Shown: positions 1 through 10,678, counted from the first letter of the stretch. The stretch is DNA of 64,000 bases from Euglena gracilis (GCA_039621445.1 CP154955.1:57692619-57756618); one strand, 5' to 3'. The notes: a model not told the origin generated them from the sequence alone. Made by a program: numbers and translations.

Positions 1-639
1 TATTGCCTTTTTTGTAGTGCATTTGTGGTATTTCATTGGAGGTGAAATGGGTGGTGCATTTTGCTCCCAGGACACAAGGAGATGCACTCTGTATGGGGGG
101 GGTGCATTTTTCATGAAATGGGGAAGGAGTGCATTTTGTGTTCTGCCTGTCCAATTTTTTCCTGCTGTGCAACCCCCCCCCCCCCCAATAGAAGCACGGG
201 TGCGCTTATAGCAGACTGCCGCCACTGACGGTGGGGAGGTTCGCTTCTATTTGGACCCAACCTGCGCGATTTTTGTTGATTTTCTTTCGAACTCCCAGCA
301 AAATGGCGGGGCCCTTGTGGCGGACCGCCGCCTTTGGCGGCGGCGGGGGTGCACTTTTATTTGGACCCTGCGCTTGTAAACGGCCCCGCGCTTCTATTAG
401 GACCCCCCCTCCCTCCAGGCCTTTCCGTACAGCACTGGACCTACCCCCCCCCTCTGGGGGGAGGGGGGTCCAGACTACCCCCCCCTCCCCGCTCATTTAA
501 TAACCTGCCCCTCCCCCCGCCCCAAAGTTGGCCCCAGCTGTTGGGACCAACATGGCCCTGGCCAATGACCCGGGGGGGGTTTACATGTCACCCCCGACCT
601 GCCCATGTGCCGTCGGATACGCCGCCGTCCCCCGACGGG
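1..639. other. Gene-poor left edge with C/G homopolymers
   Basis: No exon is supported here. The stretch contains C runs (about 173-186) and G/C-rich blocks around 340-520, where open frames arise from homopolymers. The N-terminal FAD-binding exons expected for the monooxygenase that starts just to the right are not visible, so they either lie left of the window or are hidden by long introns. Confidence 0.5.
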
Positions 640-813
640 ATCCACTCGGCGGTGCGGCGGCAGCTGTTCGAGTGGTTCCAGCCGTCCCGGGCCCTGGCGC
701 CGCCCCTCGCCGCCGTGCCCGACACGCTGAAGTACCTCGGCATCACCGCGTGGTGGGGGAAGTGCTTCCTGCCCCCTGGCTCCCCCCGGCGCCCCTGTGA
801 ACAGTGCAGGCAG
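640..813 (+). CDS. Monooxygenase exon with DG motif
   Basis: The reading frame gives DGIHSAVRRQLFEWFQ and then DTLKYLGITAWWGKCF. The first is the DG fingerprint (xxDGxxSxVR) that contacts FAD and NAD(P)H in group A flavin monooxygenases; the second matches the YLG..V..G segment that follows it in fungal-type members. The donor is CAG|GTGGGT at 813/814, phase 0. The acceptor is not resolved; GADG-like residues expected just before DG are not found, so the true start may lie somewhat right or left of 640. Confidence 0.75.
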
Positions 814-2591
814 GTGGGTTGCTCCCCCCATCCGCCTTCACCCATCAGTCATCCCACCAGACCCCCCCCCCATCATGCCCCCCCAACAGGGCTCCTCCGG
901 CAATTGCTTGATTCCTTGGTTGGAAAGAACGGCTTTGAGAAGGTTTTGCCATCCCATTTAGTACAAGCTCTTCCGATGGTCCGAAGCTGGATCCCAAAAG
1001 TGCACACTTGTTGGAGTGGGCTCAACAAGCTTGCGGGTGAGAGTTTGCCCTCTTTCCGCCAGCCGGGTGGCTCTTTCAAGCCCCTGCTTGCCATACCCCC
1101 CCCCCCCCGGATGAACTGTCATGCCCGAGATCCTGTCAGGGTACTGCGCCAGACACTGTCAGTGTCCCCGGCACCGGCCAAACTGTCACCATGGGAGGTT
1201 GTCAGGGTCCGTGGTGCTGCCGACCTGTCAGTGACATTTTCCCCGGTGGAGAGTCTCTCTTGCCTCAGTGCCGGGCCGCCGCCCCCGCCATGCTGCAGCT
1301 GGTGCAGGACACGCAGAAGGCGTACGGGGGCCGGGCCTTCGTGCTCGGCCTGGGCTCGTTCCGCCACCCAGGCGCCTTCATGGGGTCCCCCGTGCCCGGG
1401 CCCTCTCCCTCGCAACCGGTTGCCAATCCTATCAGCCCTGCTTTCGTTCCTGACATGCCAATTGACATTGCTGGATGTCCACTCGCAATCATTTGCCCTG
1501 GATGAGGATCGATGCGCAATGTGTGCTTCTGTGTCTCGGACACGTGCACACAGCGTATTTTGTTTCTTCCACGTGTATGCTGTATGTATTTGTTTTGTTG
1601 TGAAGTTTTTATGTTGTAATAATTATTGTACATTATTAATGTTATTATGTTGCTATTTTTTTGCATGCAAAATGCTATCCGTGTGTTGCACTTCAAGCCT
1701 CTGCTCATCGTTCCTTTCGTTGCTCGGGTAGCTCTCTGCCTGCTGCAGGAGAAGCCCGCTCTGGAGCGTTCCTGGCAGCGCGTTCGACGTCTTTATGTGG
1801 TCGTTCTGCGTGCAGGCATCGCAGCGGCCGAACCAAAGCGATGGCCACCCCCTTGCCTGGGTTGGGGGGCTTGGTTCCATTCAGCAACCTTCGGGGGTAT
1901 TCTCTTGCGTTTAAACACCTGGTCACCGCACCTGCTATTTGCTCTGTCTGAATCGGTGTTGCTGAATGAACTCCTTTCTGAACCGAGAGTGTGTGGTTGT
2001 GGGGGAAGTGTGTTGTCAGTTGGTGTGGCGCGTGTGTTGTCAGCCTGTGTTGCAGTTTCGCCCCAGGCTGGCAGGTGAGGCATTGTCGGGGAGATGATCC
2101 TGCCAACCCTTGTCCCCAACCGCTCTTGTATGTGTGGTGCAGACCGTTAAAAACGAGCTCTGCGTCACCCTCCTGGGGTTCGGGGGTTGAAAAAAACGAG
2201 TCCCAAAAACAAGGCAGTGCAGGTGGAAAAAGTAGCTCCACTACCTACGGGGCACCCTCCGGGACAGCACCCTTTGGGGAGGGCTAGTCAAGGCCCTTTC
2301 GGTGCGGAGAAAGGCAAAAATTGCTGAAAAATACGAACGGCACCCGAAAGCTTGGGGTGCGAGGGCCTAATCCTAAGCCGCCGGTCTTGGGGTCACAGTA
2401 CCAACCTCTGGGGGAGGGGGTGGCCTGAGCCGCGGTTGCTCAGCGGAACGGCTGCGGGTTTAGCGCATAGGGGTGCGAAACAACCCATGCAAATCTGGGA
2501 AAAATGCTATGGAAAGCTTCATGGAACGCAGGGTTATTATTTAAATCTCTCTTCTGAATCGGTGTTGCTGGGGGAACTCCTCACCTGCAAT

Positions 2592-2657
<66 letters not shown>

Positions 2658-5600
2658 ATGTGCTATGCTTGCGCTGTGCGTGTCCTGGTGTTTTGTCAGT
2701 GTGTACGTGCGTGCATGCCTGCGCGTGTGCGTGTGTGCGCACGTGTGTATGCGTGCGAGCGTGTTCTGTCTTGTGCAAAGCGTCTCTGCGATGTGTGTGT
2801 ATGCACGTGCGCGTGTTCATGCTCGTGCACATGCATATTGTGTGTGCCCCTGAATTCTTTTCCCCGCCACTGCAAGGATTTTATTATTTGTGTTTTTTTT
2901 TATTTAGACTATGGGAGGCCGTTCTGGACCCCTCCAAGGCGGTGGGGCTGACCTGATACGGCGTGGGGCAGTGTCTGGGCCAGAGGTCAAGGCGGAGTTG
3001 GAGGTGATCGTGGCGGACCTCTGGCCAGGGCCCCCACCTTTTCAATGCACAAGTTCAGCGGTGCATAACTTGCTCCACACACATACGCACGGTGCAATTC
3101 CCTCCCATCTGATGATCATATGGTATGGGCTCTTTACCAATCCCAAATCTCCCTCCCCCCCAGAAGTTGCCGTGGGGTTCTTGTTGAAGAGCCTTCAGAT
3201 GGCCTGCCTTGGAGTTGTCACACTTGCACTGGCTGATTTGTCTGGTGACAGCTTCCTGGGGGTTCAAACCATTTCTAGTGTGTGTGCATGTGTGTGTTTT
3301 TGTGTGTTGTGTGTGTTGTGCGTGGTGTGTGTTTGTGTGTATTGTTGTGTGTTGCGCGCGTGTGTGTGTGTGTGTGTGTGCTTTGCACGTGTGTGTGTGT
3401 GTGTGTGTGCTTTGTATGTGTGCAGTGTGTGTGCAGTGTGTGTGTGTGTGTGCGTGTGTGTGCGTGTGTGTGTGTAGTGTGCCGTGTGTGTGTGTGTGTG
3501 TGTGTCTTTTTTTTTCTGCATTCCCGCTGACCTCACATGGGCGCGGTGATGGGCAACAGCACGCTGCGCTACTCAGCGCCCTTCATTTCGGGCTGTCCTG
3601 GCCGGCTGGGGCCCTGTGCCCCGCCCCCTCATCCGGCACGCCGTTTATGCCACGGAGGCCGACGGCATCGCCCGTGTCGGCCTCTTCGACCGGGCGCGCC
3701 TCGACCTGCCGTACGTGGACGGCCGGGTGGCCCTCCTCGGGGACGCGGCCCACCCCCAGACCCCATTTGGCCAGCGCCCGCCGCCAATGGACTGACCGTC
3801 CCGGAAAGCCTGTGGGTGTCTTTTTAACCTGGAAGACCCCCCAGGAGGGGGAGGTGGGTGTGCACAGACAAAAGGGCCAGAGGCGATAAACAGCGCCAGG
3901 CCAGAAGAAGGGATAAAAGGCACCGAACAAACAGCCACAGGTTACATATGTATGCGGTGGGGTGGGGTGAGTACGTCCGGGGCATGCAATCACTTAGTCA
4001 CTGGCCGACCCCTCCTGGGGGGGCTGGGTGACTGGTTTTGTTCAGAGTGACTGACTGGTTTTTTTTGGCCCGGGCTCCCCCCCCCCCCCAAGGGGGGGGG
4101 GTTGGCAAAAACAACACCAAAGTGACCTGTTGCCGAAGGCACCGCAATTTTTTGGCCTTTTTTCACGTTTCTGGTCATATTTCTCTTGGACTTCCAGAGT
4201 GACCGACCCCGGGGGGGGGGGGTAATGACTGACCGGTTTTCCGAAAAAAGTGAGTGATTTTGTTTTGGAAGTGTGGAAGTGGTTTTGGAAGAATGGAAGT
4301 GACTGGGGGGGGGTCGGTTGAAAATTGCGGCCTGGGTCACATCCAGGAAGGGGCCTGGTGGGTGGGGAGACCCCCCCTGGGGGGACTTAAACAGAAGTCT
4401 GTGGGTGGTGTGTTGGGGTGGCTCACTTTGGGCAGCCGCACAAGAACAGATGGAAATGGCTCTGCTGTTGTTGGTGGTGTCCGTGTTCTCTGGAGGTGAA
4501 CTCACACGCCGAAGTGCAAGGCCTCCAGCGCAGTGCAAGGGGTCGGCCTCACCCAGCAGGTGGGTGATGGTGGGTCCCCTGGCAACCCTGACTCTCTGAT
4601 CTTTTCGCCACGGATGCAATTGTTCGTTTCCGACTGCAGGACTTTGCTTCCTGCAAAGTACAGGAAGCTATGACTGATGGATTGATTGATGTTGTGCCGC
4701 TGTGTGGTATACCACAGTGGGGAAGAAGAGCGAGTGATCCGCTGGAAAAGAGTAATGAGTTGGACACCTGCTGGTCTTCCAGCGCACATGGTGATGGACA
4801 CACTATTTTGGGAAAGGTGATCGAGGAGGCACCAAATAGGTTTCCCAAGCCACATGGCATGGGTCGCTGTCGGCATGGGCCAGGGGGTTAACATGGCCTT
4901 CACAGATGCTTATGTATGTGCGGAGCGACTGTGTGTCCAGCCCGTCCCTGTGGCTTTGGTGGGGTTGGTGTGCATGACCTTATGATGGGTCATTGACCAC
5001 AATGAGTGACCTTTTGATGACTTCACATAGCCTTATGGTGGGTTTTTGATTAACCCCCCCCCCCCAAATATGAAGCCCCCCAGCTTTATATTGGATGGGA
5101 TTTCAAGACCCTCAGGGGGGGGGCTTTATATTTGGGGGGGGCTTTGTATTTGGGGGGGATCAAACCTTTTCAGGTGGCCTCTATGACCTTTGGCGGAGTT
5201 CAATTGTGGCCAAATACCAGATTTATGCCAAATTTTTGTTGTGTACCTCTTATACCCCTGCAATTCTTATCCAAAATAGAGCATTTTTGGTGAAAAAAAT
5301 GTTGTATCCACCCAAAATTCTTCCTCTTTTTCCTGGGTGACACTAGCGTCTGGCTCCACATCAGGGGGGGGGGCTTCATATTTGGGCGGCAAAACTAAAT
5401 CCCCTTGAGGGGGCTTTATATTTGGGGGGGGGTTATATTTGGGGGGCTTTATATTTGGGGGGCTTCATATTTGGGGGGTTTCTATGAAGTTGGTTGTTGA
5501 CTTTGCTATAGTCTGACTGATGTGTAATTTGTGTTCTTTTATGTTTATGTGTTGTTAATGTTTATGTCCAGATGCACATGTTTATCTCCACATGCAGCAT

Positions 5601-7839
5601 GCAGGAGTTGCATTTTTAGTCGCAAGGTGGAGGGTCGGCTGTAGATTGGGACACCCACGACCCCACCCAGACTCAAATGCAGCAGTGGTATCAACCCTCC
5701 ATCGCATGGACTCTCACGCACCACAACACACCACAACACAGGCCTTCGCAATCCACAGGTTGGAAAAAAACACCTGTTTTTGGTTTTGGTGGTTTCCCCC
5801 CCGGTTTTTTTGTCTTCTGCTGGGAAAACGATCTTCACTTCAAAATATTTGGAGCTTCAAAAATATTCCTTTCTCTGTATCCAATATTTTTTGTCACTTG
5901 CCACTTGCTCACAGATTGCGTCTTTCCTTCTTAGCAGTTCCCAAAGTTTCAAAAGACAGACATTTCCCCCAAAATGCACAAAATCGGATTTTGTTCGTCA
6001 TTTGTGTGCTGGCGTTTTGGGGGGGCAGGTTTTTGCGCTCACCCGCTCGAGATTTACCGCACACAGCCCCGCAACCCACAGACCTCGCGGCACACGGGCC
6101 CCCGCCCAGCGGCGTACGACACGGCGCAGCGGCGGAGGGCGGTCAACGCCGTGGTGCGGCAGGCGGAGTGCAGGCTTCTTTTTAAGGAAGTGCGCACCCC
6201 CCCCCCTGTGGGCGGGTGGGTGGGTCGGCGGGGGGGTGCTATGGGCAGGCAGGGGGCAAGGGCACTTTCAAGGATGGATGGGAAGCCCTTCGGTGTTGAG
6301 GTAGGTGGTGGGGGGGTCCCGACCCCCCCCCCCTGGCCCTGGGGGTGGGCAAGGTGGTAGGGGGGGGCTCCCCACCCCCCTCCTTGACAGGTGCCAAAAA
6401 TACAGAAAATTTCTTCGGGCGTTGCGCGCCGGAAAATGGGCAAAAAACACCCCCTTTTGCTGACTTTTTGACACATTGCCCATTTTTTTGATGTGCTGGT
6501 GTTTCCCCCCCAAAAAATGTTCAAACAATTTCAAAAAATGAGCATTTTTTCATCGATTTTCAAAGAAAAATTAGGGATTTTTGACCGATTTCGCCCCGAT
6601 TTCGGGCCACTTGCCCGTCCATGAAATCAAAAAATTTTCTGCCCCCCCCCCTCAGTTTTGAGGTAGGAGGGGGGGGGTCCGACCCCCCCCCCCTCAAGGC
6701 TTCCCATCCATCCCTGGGCACTTTTGACCCCAGAGGAGAGGTTGGGTTTTGGGGTCGGTAGTGCTATGGCACCCCCCCCTGGCGCCAAAGGTGCCGGGAG
6801 GCCCAAAACTGGCCATTTTCAAGGGACATTTGGCTTGGTTGGCAGCCACCATGGTCCAAAATGACCCCCCCCCCCCGGGGGTGTGCCCGGTATGGGCAGG
6901 CACCCCATAGCACAAGGCACCCCCCCCCCAGGGGTGGTTAACAGCAGCCTGCCAGAGTGGTTCGCGGAGGTTGCGGTGTCCCCCCGCTTCCTCAGCGTGG
7001 CGCTGCTCCATGCAGTGGCCCGCTGGGCCCCCGGCCAGGTGACCCCCCCCAATTAGGCATCTCCCCCTCCCTTATGCCTTCAAGGGAGCAGTCACTCAGG
7101 TGTGCGCGCGTCCAAATTCTCGCAGACCATGAGAATGAAGGAAAAGGCCCCCACCCAGATGAGGATGGCGACCATACCATACTAATGCAAGACGGTTGGC
7201 GAAAACGGGAGGATCCGGTGTGCCAGGCAGGTCTGATATGATAGCCCTCACCACACCCACCGAGATTTGAGGTGATCCAGCCATCAGCCAGTTACCACTT
7301 GATGCCCCCCCCCCTTTCGCTTGGCCCCCCTCCTTCTTACATTGCAAAACTGGCCCCCCTAAAGTTGGCCTTTGGCCTTTTGCACATGGCCGCCATAATC
7401 CTTGCCATGCAAGGATTATGGCCCCATACGGTTGGCCCATAATGTTTGAGCTGCCGTGCCCGCCCATGTTCAGGCGGCAGCCGCTTGTTGTGCTCGGGGG
7501 CAGGCTTCTTTTTAAGTCACCTGACCTCCCCCCCCCCCGGGGAGGGGGGTGGGTGGGTGGGTCCGGGCCGGACCCCCCCCCGGGGGGGGGGGTCCCGCGC
7601 CGGAGGCGCTGGGAATACCTTTTCAGCGCGAAGCGCCGAATTTTTTTGAAAATTGCCTTTAACGGGCCCGATTTTGGGGGGGGGTCCCGCGCCACCCTGG
7701 GTAGGTGGGGGGGACCCCCCCCCCGGGGTCTTAAAAAGAAGCCTGCTCGGGGGGCCGCCTGCGCCCGCCGGGTGGCTGTTGCGGGACATGGTCACGGCCG
7801 ACTACTGCAACCGGGACGCCCTCCGCTTCGCCCAGGGCG
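640..7839 (+). CDS. Group A FAD-dependent monooxygenase gene, 5' partial, multi-exon
   Basis: Gene-level entry. Exons: about 640-813, 1269-1391, 2908-3060, 3577-3774, 4884-4913, 6067-6167, 6945-7038, 7481-7503 and 7742-7839. What is seen, in order: the DG motif (DGIHSAVRRQL), the YLGITAWWG strand, a GPEVKAELEVIV helix, GWGPVPRPLIRHA, DRARLDL, GDAAHPQTPFGQ, GVNMAFTDAY and YDTAQRRRAVNAVV. This is the motif order of the salicylate-hydroxylase/TetX-like FAD monooxygenases, which use NAD(P)H and O2 to hydroxylate small, often aromatic, substrates. The N-terminal GxGxxG Rossmann exon is absent from the window. Only about 18 residues separate GVNMAFTDAY from YDTAQRRR, so one exon between 4914 and 6067 is probably missed. 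The substrate cannot be inferred. Family assignment is strong; whether the gene is intact is unknown. Confidence 0.75.
1269..1391 (+). CDS. Monooxygenase exon (AYGGRAFVLGLG)
   Basis: The acceptor is TGCCTCAG|TGC and the donor CCC|GTGCCC; length 123 nt, phase 0 at both ends, matching the exons before and after. The product reads AAAPAMLQLVQDTQKAYGG, then RAFVLGLGSFRHPGAF. This falls where the family has a beta-strand region after the DG motif. Sequence conservation there is low, so membership rests mainly on frame continuity and position. Confidence 0.6.
2597..2660. repeat. (CT)n followed by (TG)n microsatellite
   Basis: About 44 nt of CT dinucleotides run directly into TG dinucleotides, followed by a degenerate TG-rich tract to about 2850. 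It lies in the intron before the monooxygenase exon at 2908. Confidence 0.9.
2908..3060 (+). CDS. Monooxygenase exon (SGPEVKAELEVIVADLW)
   Basis: A strong acceptor (T-rich tract, TATTTAG|ACT) opens a phase 0 frame containing SGPEVKAELEVIVADLW. In the family this is the helix before the GW.P....LI segment, and the next exon starts with exactly that segment. The donor is taken as GCG|GTGCAT at 3060/3061 because it keeps phase 0. The last residues (PPPFQCTSSA) are unlike the family, so the true donor may be a little earlier. Confidence 0.6.
3283..3515. repeat. TG-rich tract before the GDAAHP exon
   Basis: Imperfect (TG)n with TGTGTGC and TTGTGTG variants, ending in a T tract just before the acceptor at 3576. 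In the transcript it would be a UG-rich intron end. Confidence 0.9.
3577..3774 (+). CDS. Monooxygenase exon with GDAAHP motif
   Basis: The acceptor is ACTCAG|CGC (3576/3577), phase 0. The frame gives FRAVLAGWGPVPRPLIRHA, then GLFDRARLDLPYVDGRVALL, then GDAAHPQTPFGQ. GDAAHP (3739-3756) is the second FAD fingerprint (GD motif) of group A flavin monooxygenases, binding the ribityl chain, and DR precedes it as usual. There is no GT donor before the in-frame stop at 3793. The match resumes at 4884 after a direct repeat of GGCCAG, so the intron border is non-canonical or the locus is damaged. Confidence 0.85.
3819..4398. mobile_element. Inverted-repeat element with 9-bp direct repeat flanks
   Basis: CTGTGGGTG occurs at 3810-3818 and again at 4399-4407. 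Between them the left end reads TCTTTTTAACCTGG and the right end, inverted, reads ACTTCTGTTTAAGTCCCC, so the ends are imperfect inverted repeats of the CAGG..TTAAG type. The interior has C and G runs and repeated GACTGGTTTT/GTCACT words that recur at 9535-9612 and 62400-62720. No coding capacity. Confidence 0.55.
4884..4913 (+). CDS. Monooxygenase micro-exon (GVNMAFTDAY)
   Basis: Joined to the previous exon it gives TPFGQ plus GVNMAFTDAY, which matches the consensus GQGxNxxxxDAxxLA after the GD motif. A good donor, TAT|GTATGT, follows at 4913/4914. The 3' splice AG belongs to GGCCAG (4878-4883), a direct repeat of 3769-3774. The 30-nt length makes an independent call weak, but the family match is specific. 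Confidence 0.65.
5048..5482. repeat. Cluster of GGGCTTTATATTTGGGGG words
   Basis: At least six copies of a word like GGCTTTATATTTGGGGGG stand on the plus strand (from about 5110 to 5480), with an inverted copy (CCCCCAAATATGAAGCCCCC) at the left end near 5058-5080. The whole looks like a TIR element with subterminal copies of its own end. No ORF of note. Confidence 0.65.
6067..6167 (+). CDS. Monooxygenase C-terminal helix exon (YDTAQRRRAVNAVVRQA)
   Basis: Acceptor CACACAG|CCC (an alternative AG lies 15 nt later, same frame). The product contains AAYDTAQRRRAVNAVVRQA, matching the aaYe..RrpR...vv..a helix near the C-terminus of flavin monooxygenases. The donor GGA|GTGCAG ends in phase 2 and fits the next exon. 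An alternative is CAG|GCTTCT, because a CAGGCTTCTTTTTAAG element terminus starts at the exon edge (6171). Confidence 0.75.
6945..7038 (+). CDS. Monooxygenase C-terminal exon (SLPEWFAEVAVSPRFLSVAL)
   Basis: The acceptor is AACAG|C at 6944/6945 and the donor CAG|GTGACC at 7038/7039. Entry phase 2 and exit phase 0 agree with both neighbours. The product is an amphipathic helical segment ending HAVARWAPGQ. It is GC-rich and well set off from the flanking repeat DNA. The family's extreme C-terminus is poorly conserved, so the function is assigned by continuity only. Confidence 0.65.
7481..7839 (+). CDS. Exon interrupted by a TIR element used as an intron
   Basis: The coding parts are 7481-7503 (PLVVLGG) and 7742-7839 (LLGGPPAPAGWLLRDM, then VTADYCNRDALRFAQ). 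The 238 nt between them belong to an inverted-repeat element (7501-7745). Reading GCTTCT..AAGAAG as a GC..AG intron leaves 15 extra nucleotides and keeps the frame. The entry acceptor GGCAG|CCG gives phase 0, as required by the exon ending at 7038. The end at 7839 (GGCG|GTCCAC) is tentative because the phase does not match the exon at 8151. Confidence 0.55.
7501..7745 (+). mobile_element. Introner-like TIR element with 8-bp target duplication
   Basis: Perfect 16-bp terminal inverted repeats: CAGGCTTCTTTTTAAG at 7501-7516 and its reverse complement at 7730-7745. The direct repeat CTCGGGGG flanks it at 7493-7500 and 7746-7753. The inside is made of long C/G blocks and a GCGCGAAGCGCC core, with no protein. 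The ends provide a GC donor (CAG|GCTTCT) and an AG acceptor (AAGAAG|CCTG). Confidence 0.8.
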
Positions 7840-8150
7840 GTCCACAGGGGACGGGGAGTTGTTTTTTTTACCTTCAGGGACCGCCCCTTAAGGACCGCCT
7901 TTAGGCCTAAGGGACGGCCAACTGCCGACCCGGGGATCCAACCGGGCAAAAATCAAAAAGTGGAAAAACACATTTTTTTACTTTTTTTTTGGGGCGGATG
8001 GGCGATGGTCCAAGCATGCCAGAAATCCCCCCCCCCCCCCCCCCGAAATCGACCCGTTTTTCGCCAAACCATGACCATTTTTCCGTCCATTTTCCTATGA
8101 ATTTTTCATTGAATGTGTTGGGATGGGAAGTTTTTTTTTCCCCCATTAAG

Positions 8151-8213
8151 GACCGCCCTGGCTTCGCCACGCTGGACCTGGGCCTCGGCGCACCGAGCCT
8201 GAGCTTCACAATG
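8151..8213 (+). CDS. Short exon (DRPGFATLDLGLGAPSLSF)
   Basis: A T/C-rich tract and CATTAAG|GAC acceptor, and a strong ATG|GTGAGC donor, bracket 63 nt of GC-rich open frame in phase 0 (DRPGFATLDLGLGAPSLSF, then TM). The protein is not recognised. It may be a late exon of the monooxygenase transcript or the start of a separate small gene. The phase does not fit the preceding model without a missed exon. Confidence 0.45.
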
Positions 8214-8627
8214 GTGAGCAGTGGGGTGGTGGTGGGCACTGTGGTTCAAGTGCCTGGGGCACTGTGGCCTGAGTGCCTGGGGCACTGTGGCACGAGTGCG
8301 GTTGTGCCGAAGTACTTAAAGTGGATCGCTTGTTGCATTTGTTTTTTCTCTATTTATTCCTTTTTGCACAGAAAAGGAATCAGGGCTGAAGGAGAGTACA
8401 GACTTCACTTAATCACCCCCCGCAAGTGTGTACTCTGGTTCACAAATATTTGTGAGGTATGAAGGATTCAAGAAGAATTCTCTTGGCCATTTGCTGTTTC
8501 CTTTGTCCTTCGGGTGCAAAGATGGATGGACGGAACGAAAGAGCAACTTTATTCCCCAAGGCCAAACCAACACTTCTTTGGCTATTTTCTTGTACGTGCA
8601 TACGAAGGAAGAGTCCCGAGCCCAGCC

Positions 8628-8814
8628 TACCTCCCCCCCCCTTGTCGTTGACACGGCGTGTCGTTGACACACCCCCCGTGTCAACGACACTTTTCTGGAA
8701 CACTACCTATTGAATTACAGTGGCATTGACATGGCGTGTCGTTGACACACCCCCCGTGTCAACGGCACTCTCCTGGAACATTGGCGTGTCAACGACAAGG
8801 GGGGGGGGGAGGTA
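8628..8814. mobile_element. Small foldback with CCCCTTGTCGTTGACAC ends
   Basis: The left end, TACCTC plus C9 plus TTGTCGTTGACACG, is the inverse of the right end near 8787-8814 (CGTGTCAACGACAAGG plus G run plus GAGGTA). Two internal copies of GTGTCGTTGACACACCCCCC give a nested set of inverted repeats. A related half-element lies near 57650-57700. Confidence 0.75.
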
Positions 8815-9147
8815 ACGAACTGACCCTGGTGATTTGAATGCAATTTGAATGCAATTTTTGTGTTTCACACTGGGAATTTTTTTACAATCCACAATTTTAT
8901 TTTATATACAAAACATTATATATAATATTTAAATTTTAAATAATATGCATGTAGTAATATTAAATATAAATAATATTTACTCTTTCTATTTAATTTTCTA
9001 TTTAATTTATTTATTTATTTTTCTTTTTTTTGGGGGGGGCTTGTTTTCTCCCCCGGTTTCTTGTTTTCATGTCTGTTCCCTTTTTCATTTCTTTTGCCCC
9101 CTGCTGGGCCACACCTGCACACTTCTGACCGTCCACGCCCCACTGAG

Positions 9148-9234
9148 TGCGTCCCTGGCGAACAACAGCTTTGCCCGCCTGCGGGGGGACCTGGAGCTGG
9201 AGGCGGAGACGGAGACCGAGGAAGAAAAGCTGTG
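9148..9234 (+). CDS. Possible terminal exon with acidic tail
   Basis: The frame LANNSFARLRGDLELEAETE continues to TEEEKL and a TGA at 9232-9234. Acceptor candidates are CTGAG|T (9147/9148) and AACAG|C (9168/9169), both needing phase 2. The composition (GC-rich, acidic helix) contrasts with the AT-rich sequence to the left. It could be the last exon of the gene to its left; the product is unknown. Confidence 0.35.
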
Positions 9235-10678
9235 ACGGAATTGTACCCCCTCCAACCCTTTGGCGGCTGTTTGTCGGAAGTGGCTGACCGCACAGCACTG
9301 CTTCGTGTTTGTCTCTCATGAGGAGGGGGATGACGAGCCAGCGGTGTGGGCCACGGCAAACATCTCATGGGGCGGAGACATTGCAAAGGGTTGTGCAGCA
9401 TACTGACCAAGGTGGGGCAGCAGCCTTGACATTGGACGCAATTCTGTTTGCCAGCTCCATTTTTTTTTGCCGGTGATGCCTCGCTGCGCGATACCCCGCC
9501 TGTGGAAAGTGACCCCAGGGCAGTGGAGAACAGCCACCAGTCACTGGCCGACCCCCTCCCCCATGTGGGGGGTGCGTGACAATGCCAGTCGGATTGACTG
9601 GCTTTTTTTGGTAAAGTGGAAGTGACACCGTTCTCCTGGGGGTGATAAATGTTTCGGGACGTGACACATTGGTGGGGTAGGACGTGTTTATAAAGGTTGA
9701 TTACTTTTCATGTTGTTTTGAATTTATGTTTTAATATTAAAACTTTGAAAAAAAATATGAAAATTGTTAGTTTTGGAGTTTGATGGTGAGGGACCAGCCC
9801 GGTTTGAAATGCCGCGGCCCTCCTGAGGGGGGGGGGGCAGAGCAGCATTTCCAGACGACCTGACCCCTGAGCCGCCATTCTGCGGATGGCCCTTTCTTTG
9901 GCGGGAGGGTTGCGTGGCAGCTGTGATGGCAGCTGAGAGGAACCTCTTTGGCTCAGCCCCCCCCCCCCCCCCCGAGGTCTGCCTTTTTCCACCGACTCCA
10001 CCAATCCATCCCTCTACCAGGCATTATTTTTTTCAGGCGAGACTCCTAAAAAGTTTGGAAGATTTTTTTTAAGGCGGCGGGGGGGGGGCAAGTCCCATTA
10101 ACAGCACACCCATTCCTATTGGATGTGGAGTCTGAAGCTTGTGTAGAGCTTACTGCAAAGATTCACAGAAGTATTTGGTGTTGAATATTTCTATTCCCAT
10201 TGATCAACCACGAGGCTGTGAAGCTGCCGGATGCATAACTCTTGTTTCCTTCTGAATTGTTTGACCACTGCCGAGTTTGTTTTTTTTTGGATTGCTTTGC
10301 TTCCTTTTAAAAAGTCGCATCACTGGGACCAGATAAAGTTTGTTATTTGGAAATACGTGGAAATTCGTGGATGCACAGAAATAGGTGATCATTGAATCTT
10401 TCAAATTTGGCTCAACCTTCGGAGCTCATTTTTTTTTACGACACACAATGCATTTTTTTTCCACAGTTTTTGATTTTTGTGCTGCTTGGTAGGTTTGATT
10501 TTGGATTCCCAGTTCGAACTGACGCGTGACAGGAGGGAAGCACAGCACCTGATACACCGTACGCACTGTGCGTGGCACTGTGCGTCCCCAGTCCTGCCCC
10601 TCTTGTGCTTCCTCTTCCTCCCCAAGCCAAATCCCTGACACCTGGCTACCGTTTCGTTTTTTGTTGTATTTTCTTCAG

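Noticed and set aside
334-1731. A 465-residue open frame on the plus strand as one protein
   Set aside because: It is open only because C/G and TG blocks lack stops. The monooxygenase exons 640-813 and 1269-1391 lie within it, separated by a clear intron with GTGGGT and CTCAG borders.
2911-3530. Cys/Val-rich proteins encoded by TG tracts
   Set aside because: They are translations of (TG)n on one strand and His/Thr-rich frames on the other. Similar frames at 18942-19242, 34314-34900, 37084-37623 and 40161-40652 were discarded for the same reason, keeping only the exon parts.
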